Assembly (NCBI GenBank): GCA_021802745.1
Contig: JAJZRK010000053.1
Span: forward strand, 1-16,708
Length of the DNA stretch: 16,708 bases
Direction of reading: 5' to 3'
Source of the DNA: a bacterium
Lineage (GTDB): Bacteria > Gemmatimonadota > Gemmatimonadetes > Gemmatimonadales > Gemmatimonadaceae
The translations under genes were made by a program, and so were the position numbers. Of the stretch, positions 6,616 through 13,804 are shown piece after piece. Below the pieces are notes generated by a model. The model saw only the letters and a list, made by a program, of their open reading frames with translations, did no database searches and was not told the DNA's origin. Within the stretch, counting starts at the first letter, position 1. Every line of letters starts with the position of its first letter.

Positions 6616-9600
6616 ATGTTGCCATCGCATCGCGCGGCGCTCCTCGGGAGCGCCGTCCTCATACTGGTCCCGCCCGCCGTGCGCGCGCAGGGGATCCCGG
6701 TGGATCTCGTCGTCGCGGCGACCACGGACGTCCACGGTCGCCTGCGCGCCTGGGACTACTTTGCCGACACCGCGGAGACCACCCGCGGCCTGGCCCGGCT
6801 GGCCACCGCCGTGGATTCCGTGCGCCGCGCCAACCCCGGGCGCGTCATCCTGCTCGACGGCGGCGACCTCCTGCAGGGGAACCCGATGACCTTCGTGGCG
6901 TCGCGAACCCCGGCGTCGCCGAGCCCGGTGATGGCCGCCATGAACGCGATGCACTACGACGCGGCCGCGGTCGGCAACCACGAGTTCAACTACGGCGTGC
7001 CGTTTCTCGAGCAGGCGGTGGCGCAGGCGCGATTCCCGTTCCTCGCGGCGAACGCGCGGCGGCCGGACGGCGCGCGGGCCTTTCCGGCCTTCACGCTCAT
7101 CGAGCGTGCCGGCATCAAGGTCGGCATCGTCGGGGCCACCAATCCGGGCGCCAACATCTGGGACCGCGGCAACCTGCGCGGCCGCATGACCGTCACCGAC
7201 ATCATTCCGGCGGTGCGCGTCGCCGTGGACTCGGTGCGCGCGGCCGGTGCCGAACTCGTCGTGGCGGTGCTGCACACCGGACTCGGCGGCGCGAGCAGCT
7301 ACGACACGACGGGGAGCGGCGGCGAGAACGTGGCCGCCGAGGTGGCGCGTCAGGTGGCCGGCATTGACCTCATCGTCTTCGGCCATTCGCACCGCGAGGT
7401 GGCCGACACGATCATCAACGGCGTGATGCTCATGCAGCCGCGGCAGTGGGCGGGGAGCCTGGGCATCGCGACCATCCGCATGCAGAATCGCGGCACGTCG
7501 TGGAGTGTGACTGAGAAGCGCGGCCAGGTCATCCGCGCTCGCGGGCACGAGGAGTCGCCGGCGGTGGTCGCGGCGGTCGCCTCGGCGCACCAAGCGGCCC
7601 GCGCCCAGACCAACCGTGCCATCGGCACGACGGGTGCCGCGTGGCGCTCCGACTCGGCGCGCACGCACGCCACGCCGCTCGTGAACTTCGTGCTCGACGT
7701 CGAACGGCGTGTCTTCAACGCCGATCTGTCCTCCACCGCGGCCTTCGACCTCGGCGCGACGCTTGGTCCCGACCAGATTACCGTCGCGCAGCTCGCACGG
7801 CTCTACCCCTACGAGAACACGCTGCAACTGGTGAAGATCAGCGGCGCCGCCCTGCGCGCGTACCTCGAGCAGAGCGCCCGCTACTTCCTGGTGCGCGCCG
7901 GCGCCGAGCCGTCGGTGAGCACCGATCCCGACATTCCGGGCTTCAACTTCGACATCGTCGGTGGCGCGGAGTACGTCATCGACCTCTCGCGCCCGGTTGG
8001 TGATCGCATCACCGGGTTGCGCGTCAAGGGACGGGCGGTGGCGCCCGCCGATTCGTTCACGCTCGCGGTGAACAACTACCGCGCGGGCGGCGGTGGCGGC
8101 TATGGCATGCTGCGCGGCGCTCGCGTGCTGCGCGACACGCAGGTGGAAATCCGCGACCTGCTGATTGCCGAAGTCGAACGCCGCAGGACACTCTCGCCGA
8201 GCGACTTTGCCGATCGCCACTGGCGCATTGAACCGCCGGCGTACGCGGACGCGGCCTACCGTGCCGTGCACGCGCGGGAGGGACAAACGCCGCGGAGCGC
8301 GCCCGTGCCCGCGGCGCCCGCGTCGCCGACGCCCGCGGCCGCCGGCTCGCGCGGCACGCCGACGCGCCCCACGATGCTTCGCGTGATCAGCATCAATGAC
8401 TTTCACGGCGCGCTCGAGCCGCGCCCCGACGGCAACCAGGGCAATCGCGGCGGCGCGGCGCAGGTGGCGCATGCGATTCGCAGTGCGCAAAAGGAATGCG
8501 GCGACACCTGCGTCACCGTGCTGCTGGACGGCGGCGACATGTTCCAGGGGACGGCCGCGTCGAATCTCGCGTTCGGCCGGCCGGTGGTGCAGTTCTACAA
8601 CGCACTCGGCTTTGCCGCCGGCGCACTGGGCAACCACGACTTCGACTGGGGGCAGGACACCCTGCGCGCGCGGATGCGCGACCTGCACCACGCGGTGCTC
8701 GGCGCCAACGTCACCTACGCCGACGGGCGGCGCGTGCCGTGGATCCGCAGCGACACCATCGTGGTGCGGGGCGGCGTGCGCATCGGCATCGTGGGCGTGG
8801 CGTCGGAGCTCACGCCGCAGGTGACGATGGCGTCGAACGTGGCCGACCTGCGCTTCGCGCTGCCGGCGCCCGTGATCAACGAGCGGGCCCGCGCGCTGCG
8901 CGCGCGGGGCGCGACCGTCGTGATCGCGGTGGCGCACGACGGCGGCTTCTGTGACTCGCGCGGGGGCGCGCCCGCGTGCCGCGGCGAGGTGGTGAAGCTG
9001 GCACAGGGGATCACCGAGAAGGTGGACGCCATTGTCAGCGGGCACACGCACTCGCTGCTCAACACCGAGATGAACGGCATTCCGGTGGTGCAGGCGCGCT
9101 CGAGCGGCGCGGCAATCGCCGTGCTCGACCTGCCGCTCGGCCCGGACGGGCAGGTGGCCGGCCGCGCGCATGGCTGGGTGCGGAACGTCGGCACCGACAC
9201 GATTCCGGCGGACTCGGACATCGCGAAGGTCGTGCGCGACGCGACCGCGTCGCTCGCGGCGCGGGTGAACCAGCGCATCGGCGAACTGCGCGCGCCGATG
9301 CTGCGTCGCGGCGAGGAGTATGCGCTCGGCCATCTCATCGCCGACGCCCAGCGCGCGGCGGGGAAAGCCGATGTTGCCGTGATGAACAACGGCGGCATAC
9401 GCGCCGACCTCCAGGCGGGCCCCGTCACCTACGGCGCGCTCTTCGAGGTGCAGCCGTTCGGCAACGTGCTCTACCGCGTCACCGCGCGCGGCGATGCGCT
9501 GCGCGCCTACTTCGAGAAGATGTACAGTGGCCAGCGCGCGCCCCGCGTCCACGTGAGCGGCGTCACGCTCACCTGGAACTCGTCGCTGCCGGCCGGCCGG

Positions 9601-9840
9601 CGCCTCGTGGAGGCGCGGCTCACCAACGGGCAGCCGCTCGACGACGCGCGCGAGTACACGCTGGTGCTCAGCGATTTCATGCTCACCGGCGGCGACGGAC
9701 TCGGACTCGGGGACGCCGCGCGCCGCGTGGAACCGCTCAACATCCAGGACCTCGACGCCCTCATCGCCTACGTGCGCACGATGCCCGGTGGGGTCATTTC
9801 CCCGGACGAGACGCCGCGCCTCACCTTCATCAGTCCATGA
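6616..9840 (+). CDS. Exported double nucleotidase (CpdB-like plus 5'-nucleotidase-like, YfkN type)
   Basis: Exported phosphoesterase that should release Pi and nucleosides from extracellular nucleotides. Residues 1-24 form a signal peptide (cleavage near VRA-QG). Module 1 (about 28-540) has metallophosphoesterase ligands D38/H40, D81 (DGGD), N121-H122, H220 and H257/H259. Its C-terminal half has YPYENTL (398-404) and NNYRAGGGGGYG (486-497), typical of CpdB 2',3'-cyclic phosphodiesterase/3'-nucleotidases. A Pro/Ala-rich linker spans about 555-585. Module 2 (about 588-1074) repeats the site: D595/H597, D638 (DGGD), N673-H674, H774 and H810/H812. Its UshA/CD73-type nucleotide domain has NNGGIR (924-929), QPFGN (946-950) and DFMLTGGDG (1020-1028). 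Both active sites look complete. The order matches Bacillus YfkN. No cell-wall anchor is seen. It heads an operon with purine salvage genes. Confidence 0.92.
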   Translation: MLPSHRAALLGSAVLILVPPAVRAQGIPVDLVVAATTDVHGRLRAWDYFADTAETTRGLARLATAVDSVRRANPGRVILLDGGDLLQGNPMTFVASRTPASPSPVMAAMNAMHYDAAAVGNHEFNYGVPFLEQAVAQARFPFLAANARRPDGARAFPAFTLIERAGIKVGIVGATNPGANIWDRGNLRGRMTVTDIIPAVRVAVDSVRAAGAELVVAVLHTGLGGASSYDTTGSGGENVAAEVARQVAGIDLIVFGHSHREVADTIINGVMLMQPRQWAGSLGIATIRMQNRGTSWSVTEKRGQVIRARGHEESPAVVAAVASAHQAARAQTNRAIGTTGAAWRSDSARTHATPLVNFVLDVERRVFNADLSSTAAFDLGATLGPDQITVAQLARLYPYENTLQLVKISGAALRAYLEQSARYFLVRAGAEPSVSTDPDIPGFNFDIVGGAEYVIDLSRPVGDRITGLRVKGRAVAPADSFTLAVNNYRAGGGGGYGMLRGARVLRDTQVEIRDLLIAEVERRRTLSPSDFADRHWRIEPPAYADAAYRAVHAREGQTPRSAPVPAAPASPTPAAAGSRGTPTRPTMLRVISINDFHGALEPRPDGNQGNRGGAAQVAHAIRSAQKECGDTCVTVLLDGGDMFQGTAASNLAFGRPVVQFYNALGFAAGALGNHDFDWGQDTLRARMRDLHHAVLGANVTYADGRRVPWIRSDTIVVRGGVRIGIVGVASELTPQVTMASNVADLRFALPAPVINERARALRARGATVVIAVAHDGGFCDSRGGAPACRGEVVKLAQGITEKVDAIVSGHTHSLLNTEMNGIPVVQARSSGAAIAVLDLPLGPDGQVAGRAHGWVRNVGTDTIPADSDIAKVVRDATASLAARVNQRIGELRAPMLRRGEEYALGHLIADAQRAAGKADVAVMNNGGIRADLQAGPVTYGALFEVQPFGNVLYRVTARGDALRAYFEKMYSGQRAPRVHVSGVTLTWNSSLPAGRRLVEARLTNGQPLDDAREYTLVLSDFMLTGGDGLGLGDAARRVEPLNIQDLDALIAYVRTMPGGVISPDETPRLTFISP

Positions 9841-10073
9841 CCGAACCCCTGACCGTCTTTGTGAACGCCCGCGTCGTCCAGGTGCCGCCCGGCGCCACCG
9901 TGCTCGACGCGGTGCGCGCCTATGACCCCGCGGAAGGGACGGCGCTGGCCGCGGGGACGCGCGGTGTCACCGACAGTCGCGGGCTTCCGGTGGCGGCGAC
10001 GGCGCCGGTCTTCGGCGGCGCCATCTTCCGCCTCGTCTCCGCGCGCGCCGGCCGACCCGGGGACGCCGAGTGA
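9837..10073 (+). CDS. Small unrecognised protein, possible beta-grasp fold
   Basis: A 78-residue cytosolic protein that I cannot assign to a named family. The N-terminal half (LTVFVNARVVQVPPGATVLDAVRA, residues 5-28, with the PPGATVLDAV core) resembles the first hairpin and helix of ThiS/MoaD-like or NuoG-type 2Fe-2S beta-grasp domains. It contains no cysteine, so it cannot bind an iron-sulfur cluster. It does not end in Gly-Gly, so it is unlikely to be a sulfur carrier. The second half has VTDSRGLPV and VFGGAIFRLV. Its ATG overlaps the nucleotidase stop (ATGA) and its stop overlaps the adenosine deaminase GTG (GTGA), so it is a real, tightly coupled gene. A role connected with nucleoside salvage is suggested only by position. 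Confidence 0.8.
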   Translation: MTEPLTVFVNARVVQVPPGATVLDAVRAYDPAEGTALAAGTRGVTDSRGLPVAATAPVFGGAIFRLVSARAGRPGDAE

Positions 10074-11116
10074 CCGTCGCCACGTCGGACCTGCTGCGCC
10101 GCCTCCCGAAGACGGAGCTGCACTGCCACCTCGACGGCAGCGTGCGCCCCTCCACCCTGCTCGAGCTGGCCGCCGAGTACGACAAGCCGATGCCCGCCGA
10201 CGATGCGGAGCAGCTTGCGCGCTACATGCTCGTGGATGACGCCGAGAACCTCGAGGACTACCTCGAACGGTTCTCCGTCACGCTGTCCGTGATGCAGACG
10301 GGCGAGGCGCTGGAGCGCATCACCTACGAGCTGGCCGAGGATGCGGCGCGCGAGGGCGTGCGCTATCTCGAGACGCGCTACGCGCCGGTGCTCAACGTGC
10401 GCGGCGGGCTGTCGCTCGAGGAGGCCGTCGAGGCGCCGCTGCGCGGCCTCGCCCGGGCGCAGCAGGAATACGGCATCGTCGGGCGCGTCATCGTGTGCGC
10501 CATCCGCAACATGGCGCCCGAAGTGTCGCTCGAGCTCGCCAAGCTGGCCGTCGCCTTCCGGGAGCGCGGCGTCGTGGGCTTCGACCTGGCGGGCGGCGAG
10601 GCCGGCAATCCGGCCGCGCGGCACAAGGACGCCTTCGACTACGCGCGCGAGCATGACCTGCCGTGCACGTGCCACGCCGGCGAGGGTGACGGGCCCGACT
10701 CGGTGCGCGCCGCGGTGCACGGCCTGTGCGCCTGCCGCATTGGCCACGGCACGCGGCTCATCGAGGACGCGTCGCTCACCCAGTACGTGGCCGATCGCCA
10801 GATCAGCATCGAATGCTGCCTGACGAGCAACGTGCAAACGCACGCCGCGTCGTCCATTGACGCGCACCCGCTGCGCGCCTACTTCGACCGCGGCCTCAAC
10901 GTCACCCTCAGCACCGACAACCGCCTGATGAGCGGCGTGACGCTGGTGGACGAGTACCAGCAGGCGGCGCGGCACCTCGGCTTCAGCTTCGAGGAGCTGT
11001 GCACCGTTGCGCGCAATGGATTCACCAGCGCCTTCCTGCACGAACACGAGCGGCGCGCCCTGATGGCCACGGTGGACCGCGACATCGCGGCCCTGCTCGC
11101 CGAGGTGAGGAAATGA
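10070..11116 (+). CDS. add: Adenosine deaminase
   Basis: Cytosolic zinc enzyme converting adenosine (and deoxyadenosine) to inosine and ammonia. The 348-residue TIM-barrel protein carries TELHCHLDGS (15-24) with zinc ligands H18/H20, HAGE (202-205) with zinc ligand H202 and catalytic E205, H226 in GHGTR, SNVQT (253-257) and STDN (281-284) with the final zinc ligand D283. Length is normal for bacterial Add. In E. coli and mammalian enzymes the last motif is TDDP; here the second Asp is Asn284, a variant I associate with a subset of bacterial Add proteins. Start: GTG at 10070, inside a GTGA overlap with the upstream small gene. The stop overlaps the purine phosphorylase ATG. An adenine deaminase-like relative is less likely given the full Add motif set. 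Confidence 0.93.
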   Translation: MTVATSDLLRRLPKTELHCHLDGSVRPSTLLELAAEYDKPMPADDAEQLARYMLVDDAENLEDYLERFSVTLSVMQTGEALERITYELAEDAAREGVRYLETRYAPVLNVRGGLSLEEAVEAPLRGLARAQQEYGIVGRVIVCAIRNMAPEVSLELAKLAVAFRERGVVGFDLAGGEAGNPAARHKDAFDYAREHDLPCTCHAGEGDGPDSVRAAVHGLCACRIGHGTRLIEDASLTQYVADRQISIECCLTSNVQTHAASSIDAHPLRAYFDRGLNVTLSTDNRLMSGVTLVDEYQQAARHLGFSFEELCTVARNGFTSAFLHEHERRALMATVDRDIAALLAEVRK

Positions 11117-11952
11117 CCGATCAAGCGCCGAGGTCCCACGGCGCGGCCGCCGCCCGTGAGGCGGCCGGCGTCGTGCGCGCCCGGCTTGGTGTGGATGCGC
11201 CCGCCTGCGCCATCATCCTCGGGTCTGGCCTCGGCGGCCTCGCCGACCGCATCGAGAATGCGCGGCGACTGCCGTACGGCGAGATCCCGGGCTTTCACGC
11301 CACGCACGTGGTGGGGCACAAGGGTCAGCTCATCGCCGGCACGCTGGGCGGCCGCGAGGTGATCGCGCTCGCTGGCCGGTTCCACATGTACGAAGGACAC
11401 TCGCCGCAGGTGAGCGCATTCCCCGTGCGCGTCATGCACGCACTCGGCGCCAAGGCGCTGTTCGTGTCGAACGCAGCGGGCGGAATCAACCGCAGCTTCA
11501 GCGCCGGCGACCTGATGCTGATCGAGGATCACATCAACATGCAGTTCGCCAACCCGCTCGCCGGCCCGGTGGAGCCGACCGACGTGCGCTTCCCGGACAT
11601 GAGCGCCCCGTACTCGCCGCGCCTGAAGACGTTGCTGCGCGACGCCGCCAAGCGCCTGCACCTGACGCTGCAGTCCGGCGTGTACGTTGGGCTCCTCGGC
11701 CCGACCTACGAGACGATCTCCGAAGTGAAGATGCTCGAGAAGCTCGGCGCCGACGCGACCGGCATGAGCACCGTCTCCGAGGTGATCCTCGCGAACGCGC
11801 TGGGCCTCGAGGTCGTCGGCGTGTCGCTCATCTCGAATCCCGCCGCCGGCCTGTCGCCGGAGAAGCTGAGCCACGCCGACGTCATGCGCGCGGCGGAGGC
11901 GGCGGGGGAGAAGTTCTGCGGGCTGGTGACGGAGTTTGTAAGGGCGATCTGA
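11113..11952 (+). CDS. Purine nucleoside phosphorylase, trimeric type
   Basis: Splits inosine or guanosine with phosphate into the base and ribose-1-phosphate. The 279-residue protein has the phosphate-binding GSGLGGL (37-43) and GRFHMYEGHSP (88-98), SNAAGGIN (119-126), GDLMLIEDHIN (132-142), GPTYET (196-201, with E200), MSTVSEV (218-224) and ISNPAAG (240-246). The Asn of the last motif is the base-contacting residue typical of the 6-oxopurine-specific trimeric class, as opposed to hexameric DeoD. The ATG at 11113 overlaps the add stop (ATGA) and has a good Shine-Dalgarno (GAGGTGAGG) just upstream inside add. It takes the inosine made by Add, closing the pathway. Its TGA stop is the first three bases of the 7-bp repeat array that follows. 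A symbol such as punA or deoD would be arbitrary. Confidence 0.94.
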   Translation: MTDQAPRSHGAAAAREAAGVVRARLGVDAPACAIILGSGLGGLADRIENARRLPYGEIPGFHATHVVGHKGQLIAGTLGGREVIALAGRFHMYEGHSPQVSAFPVRVMHALGAKALFVSNAAGGINRSFSAGDLMLIEDHINMQFANPLAGPVEPTDVRFPDMSAPYSPRLKTLLRDAAKRLHLTLQSGVYVGLLGPTYETISEVKMLEKLGADATGMSTVSEVILANALGLEVVGVSLISNPAAGLSPEKLSHADVMRAAEAAGEKFCGLVTEFVRAI

Positions 11953-12054
11953 GATGAGAGATGTGAGATGAGAGATGTGAGATGAGAGATGTGAGATGAG
12001 AGATGAGAGATGTGAGATGTGAGATGTGAGATGTGAGAGGTGGGATGTGGGATA
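11950..12054 (+). repeat. Left arm: 15 tandem heptamers
   Basis: Units in order: T A T A T A T A A T T T, where T is TGAGATG and A is AGAGATG, then three diverged units (TGAGAGG, TGGGATG, TGGGATA). The strict alternation of T and A over the first eight units means that part can also be read as a 14-bp repeat, suggesting growth by two-unit duplication. The inner units are the most diverged, as in arrays that expand from one end. Confidence 0.95.
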
Positions 12055-12083
12055 TCGGACGCGGAATGCAGGCACCAGCTTCG

Positions 12084-12146
12084 CATCTCACCTCCCAGAT
12101 CTCGCATCTCACATCTCTCATCTCTCATCTCTCATCTCACATCTCA
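12084..12146 (-). repeat. Right arm: nine inverted heptamers
   Basis: Read on the minus strand from the outer end, the units are T T A A A T, then CGAGATC, TGGGAGG and T, with T being TGAGATG and A AGAGATG. Divergence again lies toward the loop, and TGGGAGG faces the diverged units of the left arm. The outermost unit supplies the TGA stop of the M48 peptidase gene. Confidence 0.94.
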
Positions 12147-12956
12147 CATCTTCTTCGGTTCCGGCAAACTCATCACCCGCCGCTTGAACGTCTGGAACTC
12201 CTTCGTGTCCCTCGTCAGGCCCTTCAGCTCTGACGCGGGGTACTTCGCGATCAGGGCCTTGGTCTCGGCGATGCGCGACTCCTCCATGGGGTGCGACGCG
12301 AACCACTTGTCCACCTCGGTCGGCGCTGTCTTCCGTTCCTTCTCGAGGATTTCGAACATCTCCGGTATGCCGTTCGGGTCAATGCCGGCCTTGATGACGT
12401 AGCGCACGCCCTCGACGTCGGCTTCGGCCTCGTCGGTGCGGCTGAACTTCGCGAACGCCGCACTGGCGCCGACCTGCAGGGCGGCCTGCGAGAGCCCCGA
12501 GTTGCACGCCGAGGTGAGCGTGCAGAGCAGGGTGGCCCCGATATTGGTGCCCTGCGCCTTCTGCATCTGCTTCACGCTGTGCCGCCGGGTCACGTGCCCG
12601 ATCTCGTGGCCAAGGACGCCGGCCACCTGCGACATGTTCGTGGCGCGCTCGATCAGCCCCCGGTTGACGTAGATGTAGCCGCCCGGGATGGCAAAGGCAT
12701 TTACCTCGCGGCTATCGACAACGTGGAAGTGCCAGTCGAGATTTCGCTGGTCGGCGACGCGGGCCAGGGAATCGCCGAGGGCCGTGATGTAGCTGTTGAT
12801 TGCCGGATCCTGGATCAACGGCAGTTCCTTTGCGATCTGCGAGGCGTAGCTCGTCCCAATCTCGACCTCCTGCTGGGTCGAGACGGCGCAGGCCGAGGTG
12901 CCAAGCACGAGCAAGGACACGGCAAGCGGAATGGTGTGACAGACGCGATGGCTCAT
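12144..12956 (-). CDS. M48 family zinc metallopeptidase, exported, probably lipoprotein
   Basis: Probable periplasmic or membrane-attached protease of the BepA/LoiP/YcaL-like M48 group, involved in envelope protein quality control in characterised relatives. The 270-residue protein has an N-terminal signal with a hydrophobic core (about 9-19) and Cys23 after GTSA. Position -3 is Thr, so the lipobox is imperfect. The zinc site is complete: HEIGH (117-121) and third ligand E178 in DEAEAD (175-180), plus H222 in SHP, a conserved C-terminal motif of these proteases. No TPR domain follows, unlike BepA, so it is a single-domain form like LoiP. An extra pair of cysteines (C145 and C151) lies between the zinc motifs. 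The ATG at 12956 has no visible Shine-Dalgarno. The gene is divergent from the RNA methyltransferase and its stop lies in the heptamer array. Confidence 0.92.
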   Translation of the reverse strand: MSHRVCHTIPLAVSLLVLGTSACAVSTQQEVEIGTSYASQIAKELPLIQDPAINSYITALGDSLARVADQRNLDWHFHVVDSREVNAFAIPGGYIYVNRGLIERATNMSQVAGVLGHEIGHVTRRHSVKQMQKAQGTNIGATLLCTLTSACNSGLSQAALQVGASAAFAKFSRTDEAEADVEGVRYVIKAGIDPNGIPEMFEILEKERKTAPTEVDKWFASHPMEESRIAETKALIAKYPASELKGLTRDTKEFQTFKRRVMSLPEPKKM

Positions 12957-12971
12957 GGAGACAATTTAGCG

Positions 12972-13730
12972 GTGAAATGGCTCACAGCGGCAAGGGATCT
13001 GAAGCGCCGGAAGGCACGCGAACGCAACGGCCTGTTCGTCGCCGAAGGGGTGCGGACGGTCGAGGAACTGGCGCGGTCGCCCCTGACGATCGAGGCGGCG
13101 CTCTTCACCGAGCGTGCCGCGAACGACATGCGCGCCGGCATGGTCGTTCGCGCCTTCGAGGCGCGCGGCGTGCCGGTCTTCGCCGTGACGGACGCCGAGT
13201 TCGAGTCGGCGGCCGATACGGAGCACCCGCAGGGCATCATCGCCATCGCACGGCAGCCGCAGCAGACACTTGGCGCGCTCGTGCCCCGCGACGCCATGCG
13301 ACTCTTGGTGCTCGACGGCATCCAGGACCCCGGCAATGTGGGCACCCTGCTGCGCACCGCGGCGGCACTCGACGCCACGGCGGTGGTGGCGCTGCCGGGG
13401 ACGGTGGATGTGTGGAACGCCAAGGTGGTGCGCAGCGCGGTTGGCGCGCACTTCCGGCTGCCTGCGATCGAGGCCCCTGCCGGCGACCTGTTGGCGTACC
13501 TCGACGAGCACGGCATCGTGCTCTGGGGCACGGCCGCGGACGGAACGCCGGTGGACGCCGCCACGCCGCCCGCCTGGCTGGCGATCGCCGTCGGCAACGA
13601 GGGGGCCGGACTCTCCGATGCGTTGCGCGCGCGCTGTTCGACCGTCGTCTCGTTGCCCATGTCGCCGCACGTCGAGTCCCTGAACGTCGCGGTCGCCGCC
13701 GGCATTACCCTCTACGCCCTACGCCCGTAA
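12972..13730 (+). CDS. SpoU/TrmH-family RNA 2'-O-methyltransferase
   Basis: SAM-dependent ribose methyltransferase of the SPOUT class, acting on rRNA or tRNA in the cytosol. The 252-residue protein has an N-terminal substrate-binding domain (about 1-100: RRKARERNGLFVAEGVRTVEE). The catalytic knot follows with motif 1 DGIQDPGNVGTLLRTA (115-130; N122 and R128), motif 2 AVGNEGAGLS (206-215) and motif 3 LPMSPHVESLNVAVAAG (228-244). The two-domain build resembles TsnR/RlmB-type enzymes; the exact RNA target cannot be told. Start: GTG at 12972 with GGAG 11 nt upstream. An in-frame ATG at 12948 would add eight residues and overlap the divergent M48 gene by 9 bp. Only 15 bp separate it from that gene with the GTG start, so its promoter must lie inside the M48 reading frame. 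Confidence 0.92.
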   Translation: MKWLTAARDLKRRKARERNGLFVAEGVRTVEELARSPLTIEAALFTERAANDMRAGMVVRAFEARGVPVFAVTDAEFESAADTEHPQGIIAIARQPQQTLGALVPRDAMRLLVLDGIQDPGNVGTLLRTAAALDATAVVALPGTVDVWNAKVVRSAVGAHFRLPAIEAPAGDLLAYLDEHGIVLWGTAADGTPVDAATPPAWLAIAVGNEGAGLSDALRARCSTVVSLPMSPHVESLNVAVAAGITLYALRP

Positions 13731-13804
13731 GCGAAGCAGTCCCGCACGCCGCGTTTCACTCCGCCCGTCATCGAATCCCCCGCACCCCGCACCCCTCCCC
13801 GCCC

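Larger units (their letters stand above)
11950..12152. repeat. Palindrome of 7-bp repeats between convergent genes
   Basis: Fifteen tandem heptamers (variants of TGAGATG and AGAGATG) run from 11950 to 12054. A 29-nt non-repeated spacer follows, then nine inverse heptamers (CATCTCA/CATCTCT) from 12084 to 12146, with a degenerate tenth (CATCTT) at 12147-12152. Aligning units 6-14 of the left arm (11985-12047) with the nine right units gives a potential 63-bp stem with about 57 matches and a 36-nt loop. The first five left units are unpaired. Apparent reading frames inside it are low-complexity artefacts, because 7 is not a multiple of 3. It could act as a two-way transcription terminator for the converging genes, though there is no U-tract. 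It could also be a palindromic repetitive element. The fact of the repeat is certain; its function is not known. Confidence 0.95.

Noticed and set aside
6601..9552. 983-codon open frame on the minus strand, antisense to the nucleotidase gene
   Set aside because: It mirrors the GC-rich third-position bias of the real gene; its translation is Arg/His/Ala-rich with no domain, while the plus-strand frame has complete motifs.
9837..10073. Sulfur carrier (ThiS/MoaD) or 2Fe-2S ferredoxin
   Set aside because: No C-terminal Gly-Gly and no cysteine in the whole protein, so neither chemistry is possible.
10879..12128. Minus-strand and plus-strand frames with Ile-Ser-His-Leu repeats over the heptamer array
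   Set aside because: A 7-bp repeat read in threes gives a rotating low-complexity peptide; these are artefacts of the DNA repeat.
11950..12152. CRISPR array
   Set aside because: Units are 7 bp and directly adjacent with no spacers, and no cas genes are present.
12291..12947. Long upstream extension of the RNA methyltransferase frame over the M48 gene
   Set aside because: The region is antisense to conserved M48 motifs and shows no homology-like pattern; the SpoU protein starts normally near 12948-12972.
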